Shown here: positions 1-8,551 of the stretch, one piece after another
Layout of the letters: every line of letters begins with the position of its first letter
Numbering within the stretch: position 1 is the stretch's first letter
Assembly: GCA_965200945.1 (NCBI GenBank)
Contig: OZ241749.1
Span: 1,240,001-1,304,000 of the forward strand
Reading direction: 5' to 3'
DNA: 64,000 bases
Origin: JADCRZ01 sp965200945
GTDB lineage: Bacteria; Bacteroidota; Bacteroidia; Chitinophagales; Chitinophagaceae
Program-made: the position numbers and the translations under genes
Notes under the pieces: model-generated
The model's database searches: none
What the model saw: only the letters and a program-made list of their open reading frames with translations
What the model was told of the DNA's origin: nothing

Positions 1-1
1 C

Positions 2-556
2 GTAAGTTTTTTTCTGCTGGGCGAACTGCCCAACGGCTGGGGACTGGCGGGAATTGCGCTGATCATCTATGGCAGCTATTTTGTGCTTGACACAGCCGCT
101 GAAAGGTTTTCCTGGCGGCTGCTGCAGCGTCCGGAGATCAAATTCAGGATCTGGGCGATGATTCTCACCGCCATAGAAGCGGTGTTTGTTAAAAAAGTGA
201 TCCTACTCTCCTCTCCCACCCTCGCGTTTCTCACCTGGTGCTGGTTCGGTGCCCTATTCTCTTTTCTGCTCCTGTTTCTAAATCGGGTATCCATTGCCGT
301 TGAATTGTCTAAACTTAAGGCTGGGGATGGACTGGAATACCTGAGTCTGATCACCTGCATCGGCATCATGCAACTCACTACCAATTATGCGTTCGACCAC
401 ATGCCGGTCGGATATGCCTTATCCCTGTTCCAGCTTTCAACCGTCATCAGCGTCTTGCTGGGCTATCGCATTTTCCGCGAACGAGACATCCGAAAAAAGT
501 TGCTTGGCGCCGGGATCATGATCGCTGGGTCGGTGGTGATTATCTTGATGAAGTAG
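2..556 (+). CDS. EamA/DMT-family transporter, C-terminal part (5' truncated by window edge)
   Basis: The reading frame is open from the first bases of the window, so this is the 3' part of a longer gene; the GTG at position 83 is internal and not the start. The visible ~184 residues carry alternating hydrophobic segments with short basic loops, about five membrane helices, and begin with a GEL-P-G-WG-L-GI-LI-YG pattern typical of the end of an EamA repeat. The last helix ends in a short tail after a basic RERDIRKK loop, as in the final two helices of drug/metabolite transporters. EamA proteins are ten-helix inner-membrane permeases for small metabolites; the substrate cannot be read from the sequence. 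It converges on rlmB with a 149-bp gap. Confidence 0.75.
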   Translation, partial: VSFFLLGELPNGWGLAGIALIIYGSYFVLDTAAERFSWRLLQRPEIKFRIWAMILTAIEAVFVKKVILLSSPTLAFLTWCWFGALFSFLLLFLNRVSIAVELSKLKAGDGLEYLSLITCIGIMQLTTNYAFDHMPVGYALSLFQLSTVISVLLGYRIFRERDIRKKLLGAGIMIAGSVVIILMK

Positions 557-705
557 CCTGAACCAGCATCAGCGAGATCAACCGATACCGCAGGCCGAAA
601 TCAATATTGATATAAATTCATTCTGTAGTGTCTGCCTTGAAAAAGGGATGGGAGTGGCTTTTCAATCTCAGGCGATTCAGACGGCCCGGCTGATTCCGGT
701 TCAGA

Positions 706-1482
706 CTAAACTGCCAGTATCCGCTGCTTCATTGCTTCATACAGGATCATGCCTGCTGCCACTGACACATTCAGCGATTCGAAATTGCCTGTCATGGGAA
801 TGCTGAACCGGCCGTCGCAGATCTTTGAGAGAGAAGGCTGGATGCCTTTTTCTTCGCTGCCCATGATGATGGCTGCAGGTTCGGCAAACTCGAGTTCGTA
901 CAGTTTGCACCCGGCGGTCATTTCGCTCGCATATACTTTGACTCCGTTCAGGTGAAGATCATCAACTGCTTTATGCAAAGAGGAAACGCGGCAGACCGCA
1001 ATCTTTTCAAGCGCGCCGGCCGATGTGGTGATGGCATCTTCGTTGATGGCGCCCACACCCTTGTCTGGAATAATGATCGCATCCACCCCGCAGCAGAAAG
1101 CCGTTCTGCCAATCGCACCAATGTTCCTGATGTCGGTAATGCCATCGAGTATCAGGAACAGCGGCACTCTTCCCTGCTCTACTACAAAGGAGACCACCTG
1201 CTGCAGATCCTGGTACTGGATCTTGGCGATCATACCGATCACCCCGTCATGATCGGTCACATGAAAAGTGTTCAGTTTCTCAACGGGCACTTTGTTTACA
1301 GGCACCTGGTGTTCCTGGGCCAGTTTCCGGATAAGGTCGATCTCCGGTCCATGCGCGGCGGTGGCGAGGTAGATCCGTTCCAGGTTTTTGCCCGATGACA
1401 TGGCATCGATCACCTGTTTTCTGCCGGGAATAAGAAGGCTTTTCTTGGGACGGAACTGCTGATTGCGGTAATTGCTTTTCAC
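706..1482 (-). CDS. rlmB: 23S rRNA (guanosine-2'-O-)-methyltransferase RlmB-type, SpoU/TrmH family
   Basis: A 258-residue SPOUT methyltransferase. An N-terminal substrate-binding domain (about residues 15-95, beginning IPGRKQVIDAM) is followed by the SpoU catalytic domain with all three motifs: DIRNIGAIGR (117-126), IMGSEEKGI (about 206-214) and IPMTGNFESLNVSVA (228-242), the last forming the AdoMet-binding trefoil knot. By family it methylates the 2'-OH of a guanosine in 23S rRNA, G2251 in E. coli, in the cytoplasm. Length is normal. It lies downstream of metK, which makes its AdoMet cofactor, but a strong terminator separates the two genes, so co-transcription is unlikely. A second SpoU enzyme is at 33147-33902; the exact rRNA target of each is inferred only from family resemblance. 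Confidence 0.88.
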   Translation of the reverse strand: MKSNYRNQQFRPKKSLLIPGRKQVIDAMSSGKNLERIYLATAAHGPEIDLIRKLAQEHQVPVNKVPVEKLNTFHVTDHDGVIGMIAKIQYQDLQQVVSFVVEQGRVPLFLILDGITDIRNIGAIGRTAFCCGVDAIIIPDKGVGAINEDAITTSAGALEKIAVCRVSSLHKAVDDLHLNGVKVYASEMTAGCKLYELEFAEPAAIIMGSEEKGIQPSLSKICDGRFSIPMTGNFESLNVSVAAGMILYEAMKQRILAV

Positions 1483-1508
1483 GGATCAAAAATAGGAATT
1501 TGCTAAAG

Positions 1509-1541
1509 AAAAAGGCCGTATCAGTTGTTGATACAGCCTTT
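1509..1541 (-). terminator. Rho-independent terminator of metK
   Basis: Read on the minus strand, AAGGCTGTATCA and TGATACGGCCTT form a stem of about 12 bp with one mismatch around a short loop. It is followed directly by TTTTTCTTT. It lies between the metK stop and the rlmB start, both leftward, and should end metK transcription. Confidence 0.85.
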
Positions 1542-1569
1542 ACAAACAGGTATGGGAAAGCTTTTCAGC

Positions 1570-2820
1570 TTATAAATTGAATTCGGCTTTTACCTTGTCG
1601 ACATAGTCGAGTTTCTCCCAGGTAAACAGTTCCACATCTTTTTTCACTTCCTTGCCGCCGGGCATAGAGAAAGTTTTTGTGATGGTCTCCGGCTTGCGGC
1701 CCATATGACCGTAAGCAGCGGTTTCGCTGTAGATCGGGTTGCGTAGTTTCAGGCGCTGCTCAATAAAGTAAGGGCGCATGTCGAATATGCCTTCCACTTT
1801 TTTTGCAATGTCTCCATCAGACATACCCACTTTCGCAGTACCGTACGTGTTTACATAAATACTGGTAGGCTGTGCTACGCCGATCGCGTACGAAACCTGA
1901 ACCAGTACTTCATCGCACACGCCGGCTGCAACGAGGTTCTTCGCAATGTGCCGGGTTGCATATGCGGCCGAGCGATCGACTTTGGAAGGATCTTTTCCGC
2001 TGAAGGCACCGCCGCCGTGCGCGCCTTTGCCACCATACGTGTCTACGATAATCTTACGGCCGGTAAGTCCGGTGTCGCCATGCGGGCCACCGATCACAAA
2101 TTTGCCGGTCGGATTGATATGATATTTGATGTCGCTGGTGAAAAGGTGAGAGTACTTGGCGTATTTTTCTTTTACCCTTGGGATAAGGATGTTGATGATC
2201 TCCGATTTGATGGTATCGAGCATCTTCTGCTCGGAGTCGAAATCATCGTGCTGGGTTGAAACAACGATCGCATCGATCCTGACAGGTTTGTTGTTGTCGT
2301 CGTATTCTAAGGTAACCTGGCTTTTTGCGTCGGGACGAAGGTATTTAATATCGCTGTTTTCGCGGCGGAGGGCAGCGAGCTCGATCAGCAGTTTGTGGGC
2401 CAGATCGAGTGCGAGGGGCATGTAGTCGTCTGTTTCGTTGGTAGCATATCCGAACATCATACCCTGGTCGCCGGCGCCCTGTTCTTCCTTGTTCTTCTTG
2501 TCAACCCCCTGGTTGATATCGGGCGATTGCTCATGGATGGCAGAAAGTACGCCACATGAATTTGCTTCAAACATATATTCACTCTTGGTGTATCCGATCT
2601 TGCGGATCACGCCACGGGCAATTTCCTGTACATCAAGATAAGCACTGCTTTTCACCTCACCCGCCAGCATCACCTGACCGGTTGTTACAAGCGTTTCACA
2701 GGCCACTTTCGAATCTGGATCGAATGCAAGAAAATGATCGATCAGTGCATCGGATATCTGGTCTGCCACTTTATCAGGATGGCCTTCGGAGACACTCTCG
2801 GATGTAAATAAATAAGGCAT
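1570..2820 (-). CDS. metK: S-adenosylmethionine synthetase (methionine adenosyltransferase)
   Basis: A 416-residue cytoplasmic enzyme that makes AdoMet from methionine and ATP. The sequence starts MPYLFTSESVSEGHPDK, with the ATP-binding GHPDK at 13-17. It has the family signatures GAGDQGMMFG (115-124) and GGGAFSGKDPSKVDRS in the second half. Length matches Bacteroidota MetK, which is slightly longer than the E. coli protein. The start is set by the conserved N-terminus. A Bacteroidota -7 box lies about 75 bp upstream and a strong terminator follows the stop, so it looks like a single-gene transcript. I saw no SAM riboswitch in the 106-bp upstream gap. Confidence 0.98.
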   Translation of the reverse strand: MPYLFTSESVSEGHPDKVADQISDALIDHFLAFDPDSKVACETLVTTGQVMLAGEVKSSAYLDVQEIARGVIRKIGYTKSEYMFEANSCGVLSAIHEQSPDINQGVDKKNKEEQGAGDQGMMFGYATNETDDYMPLALDLAHKLLIELAALRRENSDIKYLRPDAKSQVTLEYDDNNKPVRIDAIVVSTQHDDFDSEQKMLDTIKSEIINILIPRVKEKYAKYSHLFTSDIKYHINPTGKFVIGGPHGDTGLTGRKIIVDTYGGKGAHGGGAFSGKDPSKVDRSAAYATRHIAKNLVAAGVCDEVLVQVSYAIGVAQPTSIYVNTYGTAKVGMSDGDIAKKVEGIFDMRPYFIEQRLKLRNPIYSETAAYGHMGRKPETITKTFSMPGGKEVKKDVELFTWEKLDYVDKVKAEFNL

Positions 2821-2894
2821 AGTAGATAGCAGAAATTGGTTTAAAGTGAATAATGAATGCCTGCCTGCTTCTGCCGGCGTTTTTCAAACTGCCG

Positions 2895-2902
2895 CAAAGA
2901 TA
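2895..2902 (-). promoter_or_regulatory. Bacteroidota -7 promoter element for metK
   Basis: The minus strand reads TATCTTTG, an exact match to the TAnnTTTG -7 consensus of Bacteroidota, 75 bp before the metK ATG. No clear TTTG -33 box is present at the usual distance. Confidence 0.5.
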
Positions 2903-2926
2903 AGGCCCAATTACATCGGGAGCGCA

Positions 2927-4384
2927 CTAAATCCGGGAATATACCAGGCGCACTCTCATTTTCTGGGTAGGGTGACTTCCACCGCCGAGTACCACTCGGC
3001 CGCGGCCAATGTGTGAATTGACCAGAAAAGGATATGTTAACAGGGAATACGATGCGGGATAGATATCCGCAGAGGTATAATAAGGCTGTGTCTGGAAAGG
3101 GGCATACACACGGAATTTGTACGGTGTGAGTTTGCGGCTCACCACTCCCTGCACAAAACGCGAGATATTGAAAATGTAAGCCGTATCACTTTTTATGAGT
3201 CCGCCGAAGTTGTTGTAATTGTAATTGCCGGAATTATCTACCTGGAAATCGTTTTGCACCGTCACATTCCGTTTGTTTACCTGGTCTATGTGATCGAGAA
3301 AGAGTACGGGTACCGCAAACAGGTTGTTCTCAGCGGAGGGCAGCACTTTCATGATCAGCTCCGCTTTATAGATCAGCCGGTTGCTCAGCGTGCCCAGCGC
3401 CGGAATGGAAATGTTGGCGAACGAGCCCGGACCCGATTGAATATACAACCGCTGCTTGTTATCGGCAGGGTTGCCGAAATTGCCGGCGTAGTTGCTGCCG
3501 CCGATGTTTCTTCTTACGATGTTAGCACTGCGCGAACTGCTGCCGGTGTTGTAATAGAATGTTGCGTACGACGTGTCGATGATACCGTTGTTGGGAAAGC
3601 GGTAATATACGGTCAGTTTCGTTTTGGCTGTATCGGAAAGATTGAAATAAGCCAATGCTTTTTTTCTCGGTGAACCGTTCGAATCGATGGTAAGGGCAAG
3701 GCCTTTGAAGTAGGTGCGGAAAGCCGAATCGCTTTTATATGCGTTGAGGGTATCGTACCCGACAAGTCTTCTTCCCAGGGCGGTGTTCAGCTTTATGCGT
3801 ACCACGTTTTGCTGCGTGATGATGGCGGTATCTTTTCCCTGCCTGAACTGCCTGTCGTCATTCAGCGTCGTAAAATTCAAAAGGGCTGTTCCCAGCGGTT
3901 GCGGCACGATCGGGAAATGAGCCGCCGTGATGGGATAGCCTACGAGCGAATCGGAGAAGTTGGCCGATTGATCGATCTCCGACACGCGGATGTTCTCCAC
4001 GGACAAAGAATCACCAAACAAGCCGCTGTAACTGAGCGACAGTACCACAGAATCGATGCGGTCGCCGATCGAGTCTTTGTTGAGAAAGGGATGAACGCCG
4101 CTGGAAACAGGGGTGAGACCGAAGTAGACTGCCGCGGAGGTGGTGCCGAATTCAGGGTCTTCCATATAGCCCAGTGCATGGTCATCGTATTTCGTGATGC
4201 GGCTCGAATCGAGGTAAAGAAGATTTGTATCGGTTACCACACTCAGCAGCGTATCAAATGTGTTTACATTGTCGACTACCGGAATCAGTCCGACCCCCAG
4301 TGAAGTGGTGTCGAGTTTCTGACAGGAACCAAGGAACAGAAGCGTTGTGAACAGGCACAGAATGGCCAGGTAAAATTTCTTCAC
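2927..4384 (-). CDS. DUF4270 family lipoprotein
   Basis: A 485-residue protein with a lipoprotein signal peptide: basic start MKKFY, hydrophobic stretch and lipobox LGSC with acylated Cys21. The body, from QKLDTTSLGVGLIP onward, is rich in Ser, Thr, Asp, Tyr and predicted beta strands and matches DUF4270, a family of Bacteroidota surface or periplasmic lipoproteins of unknown function. It lies 62 bp downstream of the glycogen-synthase-like gene on the same strand. To my knowledge this pairing recurs in Bacteroidota, so the two are probably co-transcribed. No enzymatic motif is visible and I do not assign a function. Confidence 0.8.
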   Translation of the reverse strand: MKKFYLAILCLFTTLLFLGSCQKLDTTSLGVGLIPVVDNVNTFDTLLSVVTDTNLLYLDSSRITKYDDHALGYMEDPEFGTTSAAVYFGLTPVSSGVHPFLNKDSIGDRIDSVVLSLSYSGLFGDSLSVENIRVSEIDQSANFSDSLVGYPITAAHFPIVPQPLGTALLNFTTLNDDRQFRQGKDTAIITQQNVVRIKLNTALGRRLVGYDTLNAYKSDSAFRTYFKGLALTIDSNGSPRKKALAYFNLSDTAKTKLTVYYRFPNNGIIDTSYATFYYNTGSSSRSANIVRRNIGGSNYAGNFGNPADNKQRLYIQSGPGSFANISIPALGTLSNRLIYKAELIMKVLPSAENNLFAVPVLFLDHIDQVNKRNVTVQNDFQVDNSGNYNYNNFGGLIKSDTAYIFNISRFVQGVVSRKLTPYKFRVYAPFQTQPYYTSADIYPASYSLLTYPFLVNSHIGRGRVVLGGGSHPTQKMRVRLVYSRI

Positions 4385-4446
4385 AGCAAAGATTGTGGCA
4401 ATGGATTAATTAGGTTGAAGATCAGAACAATGGTGTGTTCCTGTTC

Positions 4447-5265
4447 TTACTTGGAAAGGTCGGTATATAATTGTAAATAGTCTGTTAAATCAGACTCTGC
4501 ATTGAATGCCAGCAGCTTTTTGCCTTTTGCTTTTCCGAATTCTTCCTGTAAAGATTTTTCCACTTTTTCAGCGCCGAAAGTAACGGCATCTGTGTACATG
4601 GCGCCCCCTCTGAAAAGGGCGGTGTTAGTAGCGTCTTTAAAGGGTTCGAGGTCTTTATCTTTTATGTTGGCGTGAATGTTGGCGAGCTTGGTAAAATCGG
4701 TGCCCAGCTTTTCCTTGAAGGTATTCTGGCCGATGGTGTATACAATCTTGCTGTGCAGGAAGACAGGCTCTTTTTTGTAAACGGTTTTGAGATACATGGG
4801 GATGAGACCGGTCATCCAACCGCTGCAGTGAATGATATCGGGCGGCCATCCGAATTTCTTTACGGTTTCAAGGGCGCCCTTGCAGAAGAATACGGTTCTC
4901 AGGCCATTGTCATCGTACCATTTTTCATTCTCATCGTTGAATATGTATTTGCGTTTGAAGAGGTCTTCATTGTCGAGAAAGTAAACCTGTAAACGGGCAT
5001 TGGGGAGGGAGGCTACTTTGATCTGCAGGGGATAATCGTCGTTGTCGATAGAAACATTTATTCCGGAAAGGCGCACTACCTCATGAAGACGATGTCTTCT
5101 TTCATTCACCACGCCGAACCGCGGCATGATACAGCGCACTTCGAAACCACCGTCGTTTGCTTTGATAGCTAACCTGTTGGCTATCTCGGCAAATTCGGTC
5201 ATTTCCAGATAAGGCGACATTTCATGCGCAATAAATAAAATTCTTTTCTTTGTAGACATTATCAA
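4447..5265 (-). CDS. Glycogen/starch synthase-like protein, N-terminal GT-B domain only
   Basis: A 272-residue protein resembling the N-terminal Rossmann domain of bacterial glycogen synthases (GT5): KKRILFIAHEMSPYLEM at the start, VRCIMPRFG near residue 50, and PDIIHCSGWMTGLIPMYL around 140-160, equivalent to the PDvvHaHDWhtal segment of GlgA. Two things are odd. The whole C-terminal nucleotide-sugar-binding domain is absent, and the N-terminal KxGGLxDV loop is replaced by EMTEFAEI. A normal ADP-glucose glucosyltransferase activity is therefore doubtful; a regulatory or carbohydrate-binding role is possible but unproven. ATG at 5265 or 5259 could be the start. It is divergent from panC and followed by the DUF4270 gene. 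Confidence 0.75.
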   Translation of the reverse strand: MIMSTKKRILFIAHEMSPYLEMTEFAEIANRLAIKANDGGFEVRCIMPRFGVVNERRHRLHEVVRLSGINVSIDNDDYPLQIKVASLPNARLQVYFLDNEDLFKRKYIFNDENEKWYDDNGLRTVFFCKGALETVKKFGWPPDIIHCSGWMTGLIPMYLKTVYKKEPVFLHSKIVYTIGQNTFKEKLGTDFTKLANIHANIKDKDLEPFKDATNTALFRGGAMYTDAVTFGAEKVEKSLQEEFGKAKGKKLLAFNAESDLTDYLQLYTDLSK

Positions 5266-5317
5266 TTAATATTGATGAGAATTATATATTAGGACATGCT
5301 TTAAAAAAAGCAGGGTG

Positions 5318-5325
5318 CAAAGTTA
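5318..5325 (-). promoter_or_regulatory. -7 promoter element for the glycogen-synthase-like gene
   Basis: The minus strand reads TAACTTTG, an exact TAnnTTTG match 53 bp before the ATG at 5265, in the 119-bp divergent gap with panC. Expected leader is about 45 nt. Confidence 0.5.
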
Positions 5326-5384
5326 CAACATTTTACTACAAATTAGAACCATAGCCAATTCCATGAAGGCAAAAGTTGCAGAAT

Positions 5385-6239
5385 ATGATCCTGTTTAAGA
5401 AAAAGAATGCATTGCAGGAATACCTGAACCGCAACAGAACAGAAAGTAAAAAAATCGGATTTGTACCTACCATGGGAGCCCTGCACGAAGGGCATATCTC
5501 CCTGCTCCGCTCAGCCGCAGAAAACAATGACTGCACCGTATGCAGCATTTTCGTAAATCCAACCCAATTCAACGACCCGGCCGATTTCAAAAAGTATCCC
5601 GTTACACTCGAAACAGACATCAGCAAACTGGAAAGCGCCGGCACCGACATCCTCTTCCTACCCGACTTGAACGAGATGTATCCGAATGGCACAACAGGCC
5701 TCCGCCAGTACACGTTAGGCCAGCTTGAACTGATCCTGGAAGGCCATTACAGGCCCGGGCATTTTCAGGGCGTGTGCCAGGTGATGGACCGCCTGCTCAC
5801 CATCGTACAACCCCGCAACCTGTACATGGGACAGAAAGACTACCAGCAATGCATGGTGGTAAAAAAATTGCAGCAGATCATTTATTCGGATGCCGTATTC
5901 AATACCTGCGATACCATTCGTGAACCGGACGGACTGGCCCTCAGCAGCCGGAACTTGCGGCTCAATGCAACAGACCGGAAAGAAGCCGTTGCGATTTCGC
6001 AGGTGCTGTCCGGAATAAAAGATCGGCTGCGGCCTGGCCCCGTGCAGGCGCTGATCCAAAAAGGAAAAGAAACACTGGCTGATCATGGTTTCAAAACAGA
6101 CTATGTGGCCATAGCCCATGCAGAAGATCTTTCGCCGGTTGATGTGTGGGATGGAAGTACTCCGTTGGTTGCCCTGGTTGCGGCTTACCTGAACGGGATA
6201 AGGCTGATCGACAACATGGTTCTTACTGCCAACAGCTAA
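5385..6239 (+). CDS. panC: Pantothenate synthetase (pantoate-beta-alanine ligase)
   Basis: A 284-residue cytoplasmic enzyme that joins pantoate and beta-alanine with ATP in coenzyme A synthesis. It has the HIGH-type nucleotide-binding motif in VPTMGALHEGH (27-37), FVNPTQF near 55, GQKDYQQ in the middle and the KMSKS-equivalent loop LALSSRN. I chose ATG at 5385 (MILFKKKNALQ) over the in-frame TTG nine bases upstream because family members start this way. It heads a rightward cluster with a flippase-like protein (gap 36 bp) and rfaE2. No panD (aspartate decarboxylase, source of beta-alanine) is in the window, although it often follows panC in this phylum. Confidence 0.96.
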   Translation: MILFKKKNALQEYLNRNRTESKKIGFVPTMGALHEGHISLLRSAAENNDCTVCSIFVNPTQFNDPADFKKYPVTLETDISKLESAGTDILFLPDLNEMYPNGTTGLRQYTLGQLELILEGHYRPGHFQGVCQVMDRLLTIVQPRNLYMGQKDYQQCMVVKKLQQIIYSDAVFNTCDTIREPDGLALSSRNLRLNATDRKEAVAISQVLSGIKDRLRPGPVQALIQKGKETLADHGFKTDYVAIAHAEDLSPVDVWDGSTPLVALVAAYLNGIRLIDNMVLTANS

Positions 6240-6275
6240 AAGCCGAAAGCCGCACGCTCCGGCAACTGTATAACT

Positions 6276-7301
6276 ATGAACAAGAAAACACTCGGCGTTT
6301 TACAATACATCCTGTTTCTCGGACTGGGCATTTTCCTTGTCTGGTGGTCGATCGGCAAGATCGAGAAAAAAGACTGGATAGAGATCAGGGCCGCACTGGC
6401 GAACGCCAACTACCTGCTCGTGCTCCCCGTAATCGGCATCCTGTTGCTCAGTCACCTCAGCCGGGCCATCCGCTGGAAGATCCTTATGGAGCCGCTTGGC
6501 TTCAGGCCTTCAATACTCAATACTTACCTTTCTGTGCTCATCGGTTATCTGGCCAACCTGGCGATACCCCGGCTCGGTGAAGTGCTTAAATGTACCTTTC
6601 TCTCGAAATATGAAAAAGTGCCGGCCGACAAACTGGTAGGTACCATTGTAGCCGAAAGGGCTTTTGATCTTATCTGCCTGGTGATCGTACTCACCATCAC
6701 GGTGTTCTCCCAGCTCGACATCATCGGCAACTATGCTTCCCAGACACTGGGGAATATCTTCCGGAACAGCGCCGGAAATTTCGATCCTCTCAAACTTTTT
6801 CTCACCATCGGCATTCCGCTGATCTTCCTGCTGCTGATCCGTTTTTTTCTTCACCGCTTTGCGCACTTCTCCCTTATCAAACGGGTGAAACTTGTTCTGA
6901 AAGGTGTGTTGCTGGGCCTTACCAGCGTCCGATACGTACAGCATAAAGGGCTGTTCTTTTTTCATACCGTGCTCATCTGGGTTTGCTACCTGTTGAGTAT
7001 CCGCATTGGTTTTATGGCGCTTCGCGAAACCCACACATATGGCCTGCGGGCATCCTTCTCGGTGCTCACCATGGGCAGTGTGGGCATGATCGCAACCCAG
7101 GGAGGCATAGGGGCTTACCCCCTGCTGGTACAGGAAACGATGATGCTGTACGGACTCAACGAAAACATCGCCAAAGCCTTTGGCTGGCTGCTCTGGCTCG
7201 TACAGTTCTTCATGGTGCTGTTCTTCGGATTTTTAAGTCTGAGCCTGCTTCCGGTCATCAACAAAAACAAGTATGCGAAACCCACAGTTTATCCAGAGTA
7301 A
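6276..7301 (+). CDS. Flippase-like / lysylphosphatidylglycerol synthase transmembrane-domain protein
   Basis: A 341-residue inner-membrane protein with about eight hydrophobic helices and the pattern of the UPF0104/LPG-synthase TM family: RAIRWKILMEPLG near 62-75, a conserved segment NLAIPRLGEVLKC (about 92-104) and a Gly-rich GSVGMIATQGGIGAYPLLVQE stretch split by helices near 270-290. The soluble aminoacyl-transfer domain of MprF is absent, so it is more likely a lipid or glycolipid flippase-like protein than a lysyl transferase. Its last 29 bases overlap the start of rfaE2 in another frame, suggesting translational coupling and perhaps a shared role in envelope lipid or LPS assembly. Substrate unknown. 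Confidence 0.82.
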   Translation: MNKKTLGVLQYILFLGLGIFLVWWSIGKIEKKDWIEIRAALANANYLLVLPVIGILLLSHLSRAIRWKILMEPLGFRPSILNTYLSVLIGYLANLAIPRLGEVLKCTFLSKYEKVPADKLVGTIVAERAFDLICLVIVLTITVFSQLDIIGNYASQTLGNIFRNSAGNFDPLKLFLTIGIPLIFLLLIRFFLHRFAHFSLIKRVKLVLKGVLLGLTSVRYVQHKGLFFFHTVLIWVCYLLSIRIGFMALRETHTYGLRASFSVLTMGSVGMIATQGGIGAYPLLVQETMMLYGLNENIAKAFGWLLWLVQFFMVLFFGFLSLSLLPVINKNKYAKPTVYPE

Positions 7302-7764
7302 GATTTATACGCTTTCCGAACTGCTGAAACAGGTAAGCAGATGGAAGCTTCTCAGCAAAACCACTTCCTTCACCAACGGCTGTTTCGACATTCTTCACCA
7401 GGGCCATATCTTTTCGCTGTCTGAAGCAGCCAGTGAAGCTGATTTTCTGATCGTGGGCGTGAACGCAGATGCATCGGTCAGGAAACTGAAAGGGCCCACC
7501 CGTCCGGTGAACAATGAAGCCTCCCGATGCCTGCTGCTGGCATCGCTGCTGATAGTGGATGCCGTTGTCATTTTCGAGGAAGATACCCCGCTGGAGCTTA
7601 TCAGCGCCGTGATGCCCGACGTACTTGTAAAAGGAGGCGACTATACGCTGGAACAGATCGTTGGCGCCAGGGAAGTGATGGCCGCCGGGGGCCGCGTGGT
7701 GATCAACCCCATCGTTCAGGGCTTTTCTACAACCGGCATGCTGGAAAAGATCCGGAACTTGTAG
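7273..7764 (+). CDS. rfaE2: D-glycero-beta-D-manno-heptose 1-phosphate adenylyltransferase
   Basis: A 163-residue cytidylyltransferase-fold enzyme. The nucleotide-binding motif NGCFDILHQGH sits at 35-45, followed by VGVNADASVRKLKG, RPVNNEASRC and PDVLVKGGDY, and ending with the FSTTGMLEKI element. It transfers AMP to heptose-1-phosphate, a step towards ADP-heptose for the LPS inner core. The E. coli enzyme (HldE) is fused to a kinase; here the adenylyltransferase stands alone, as in many Bacteroidota. The ATG at 7273 overlaps the preceding gene by 29 bp. The later epimerase of the pathway, hldD, is at 61733-62716; no heptose kinase is in the window. Confidence 0.92.
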   Translation: MRNPQFIQSKIYTLSELLKQVSRWKLLSKTTSFTNGCFDILHQGHIFSLSEAASEADFLIVGVNADASVRKLKGPTRPVNNEASRCLLLASLLIVDAVVIFEEDTPLELISAVMPDVLVKGGDYTLEQIVGAREVMAAGGRVVINPIVQGFSTTGMLEKIRNL

Positions 7765-7847
7765 AGGCGCCCCAAGCGGGATCTGTGTAGCTACGGGATG
7801 GATCCGGGTCGGAGAAGCAAAGAAGCGCGTTTCTGCATACACGGGCA

Positions 7848-8483
7848 CTAATGATACATCCTCTCCACTTCCTTTACGATCGATTCAATCTGCTGGTCTT
7901 CACCCTGCGCATCGTAGGGTTGCTTGAGGCTGCTGCTGAAGAAAAAGGCAACCGTCTGGTAGAAACGGGCAGTGAGACCGCCCTTGTATTCCTTGATAAT
8001 CTCGTAACAGTTGTTCCCCGTTTGCCGGTTGATCAGTTTCATCAGGATCCTTCCCTGATACACTGACATGTTGGTGAGGGGTTCCGTAAATTCTTTCTTG
8101 AGTTCGCTTTCCCTGGACTTAATATAAGCTTTGCGCTTCTCGGGCGCTTTGATGCTGACCAGCTTGGCGTTGATATCGTTCAGGATGATGCCGGCCTTGC
8201 GTGCATAAGGATAAGTTACATAGACCGCGTTGCGCAAGCGGGTCCATTCGCGGAGCCGGTTTTTCATGGCCAGTGGTGCAGGAGCCTCCACATAGCATAC
8301 TTCGAGCTCGCGGGAAGAAATGGTATCACCTTGGTACACTATATAAGGAACGCGCAGTGTATCATTGGTGCCGTAACGTGGATTGCCTTGCTGGGAAAAT
8401 GCGGATATGCCGCTTAAGAGTAAGACGAAGAATAAGGTACAGTAAATGCCCAACCGATATGCCTGACGTTTCGCTACAATCAT
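7848..8483 (-). CDS. DUF4294 family secreted protein
   Basis: A 211-residue protein with an N-terminal signal peptide (hydrophobic YCTLFFVLLLSGISAF, then SQQG). The mature part is basic and mostly helical, with WTRLRNAVYVTYPYAR near 80-95 and KLINRQTGNNCYEIIKEYKGG near residue 150, which match DUF4294, a Bacteroidota family of unknown function. The C-terminus is Gln/Glu-rich. It lies 68 bp downstream of ccmF on the same strand, so it may be read from the ccmE-ccmF transcript, but I see no functional link to heme. Confidence 0.75.
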   Translation of the reverse strand: MIVAKRQAYRLGIYCTLFFVLLLSGISAFSQQGNPRYGTNDTLRVPYIVYQGDTISSRELEVCYVEAPAPLAMKNRLREWTRLRNAVYVTYPYARKAGIILNDINAKLVSIKAPEKRKAYIKSRESELKKEFTEPLTNMSVYQGRILMKLINRQTGNNCYEIIKEYKGGLTARFYQTVAFFFSSSLKQPYDAQGEDQQIESIVKEVERMYH

Positions 8484-8551
8484 CGGTTATAAATATAAAT
8501 ATTTTTTATTGCTATTTACATTTTTCTCCGAAAACAGCAACCGGACATTGA

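Noticed and set aside
2821..2926. SAM riboswitch upstream of metK
   Set aside because: The 106-bp gap has a promoter box but no SAM-I, SAM-II or SAM-III type arrangement that I can recognise.
5376..5384. Upstream TTG start for panC
   Set aside because: The in-frame ATG nine bases later gives the standard N-terminus of the family.
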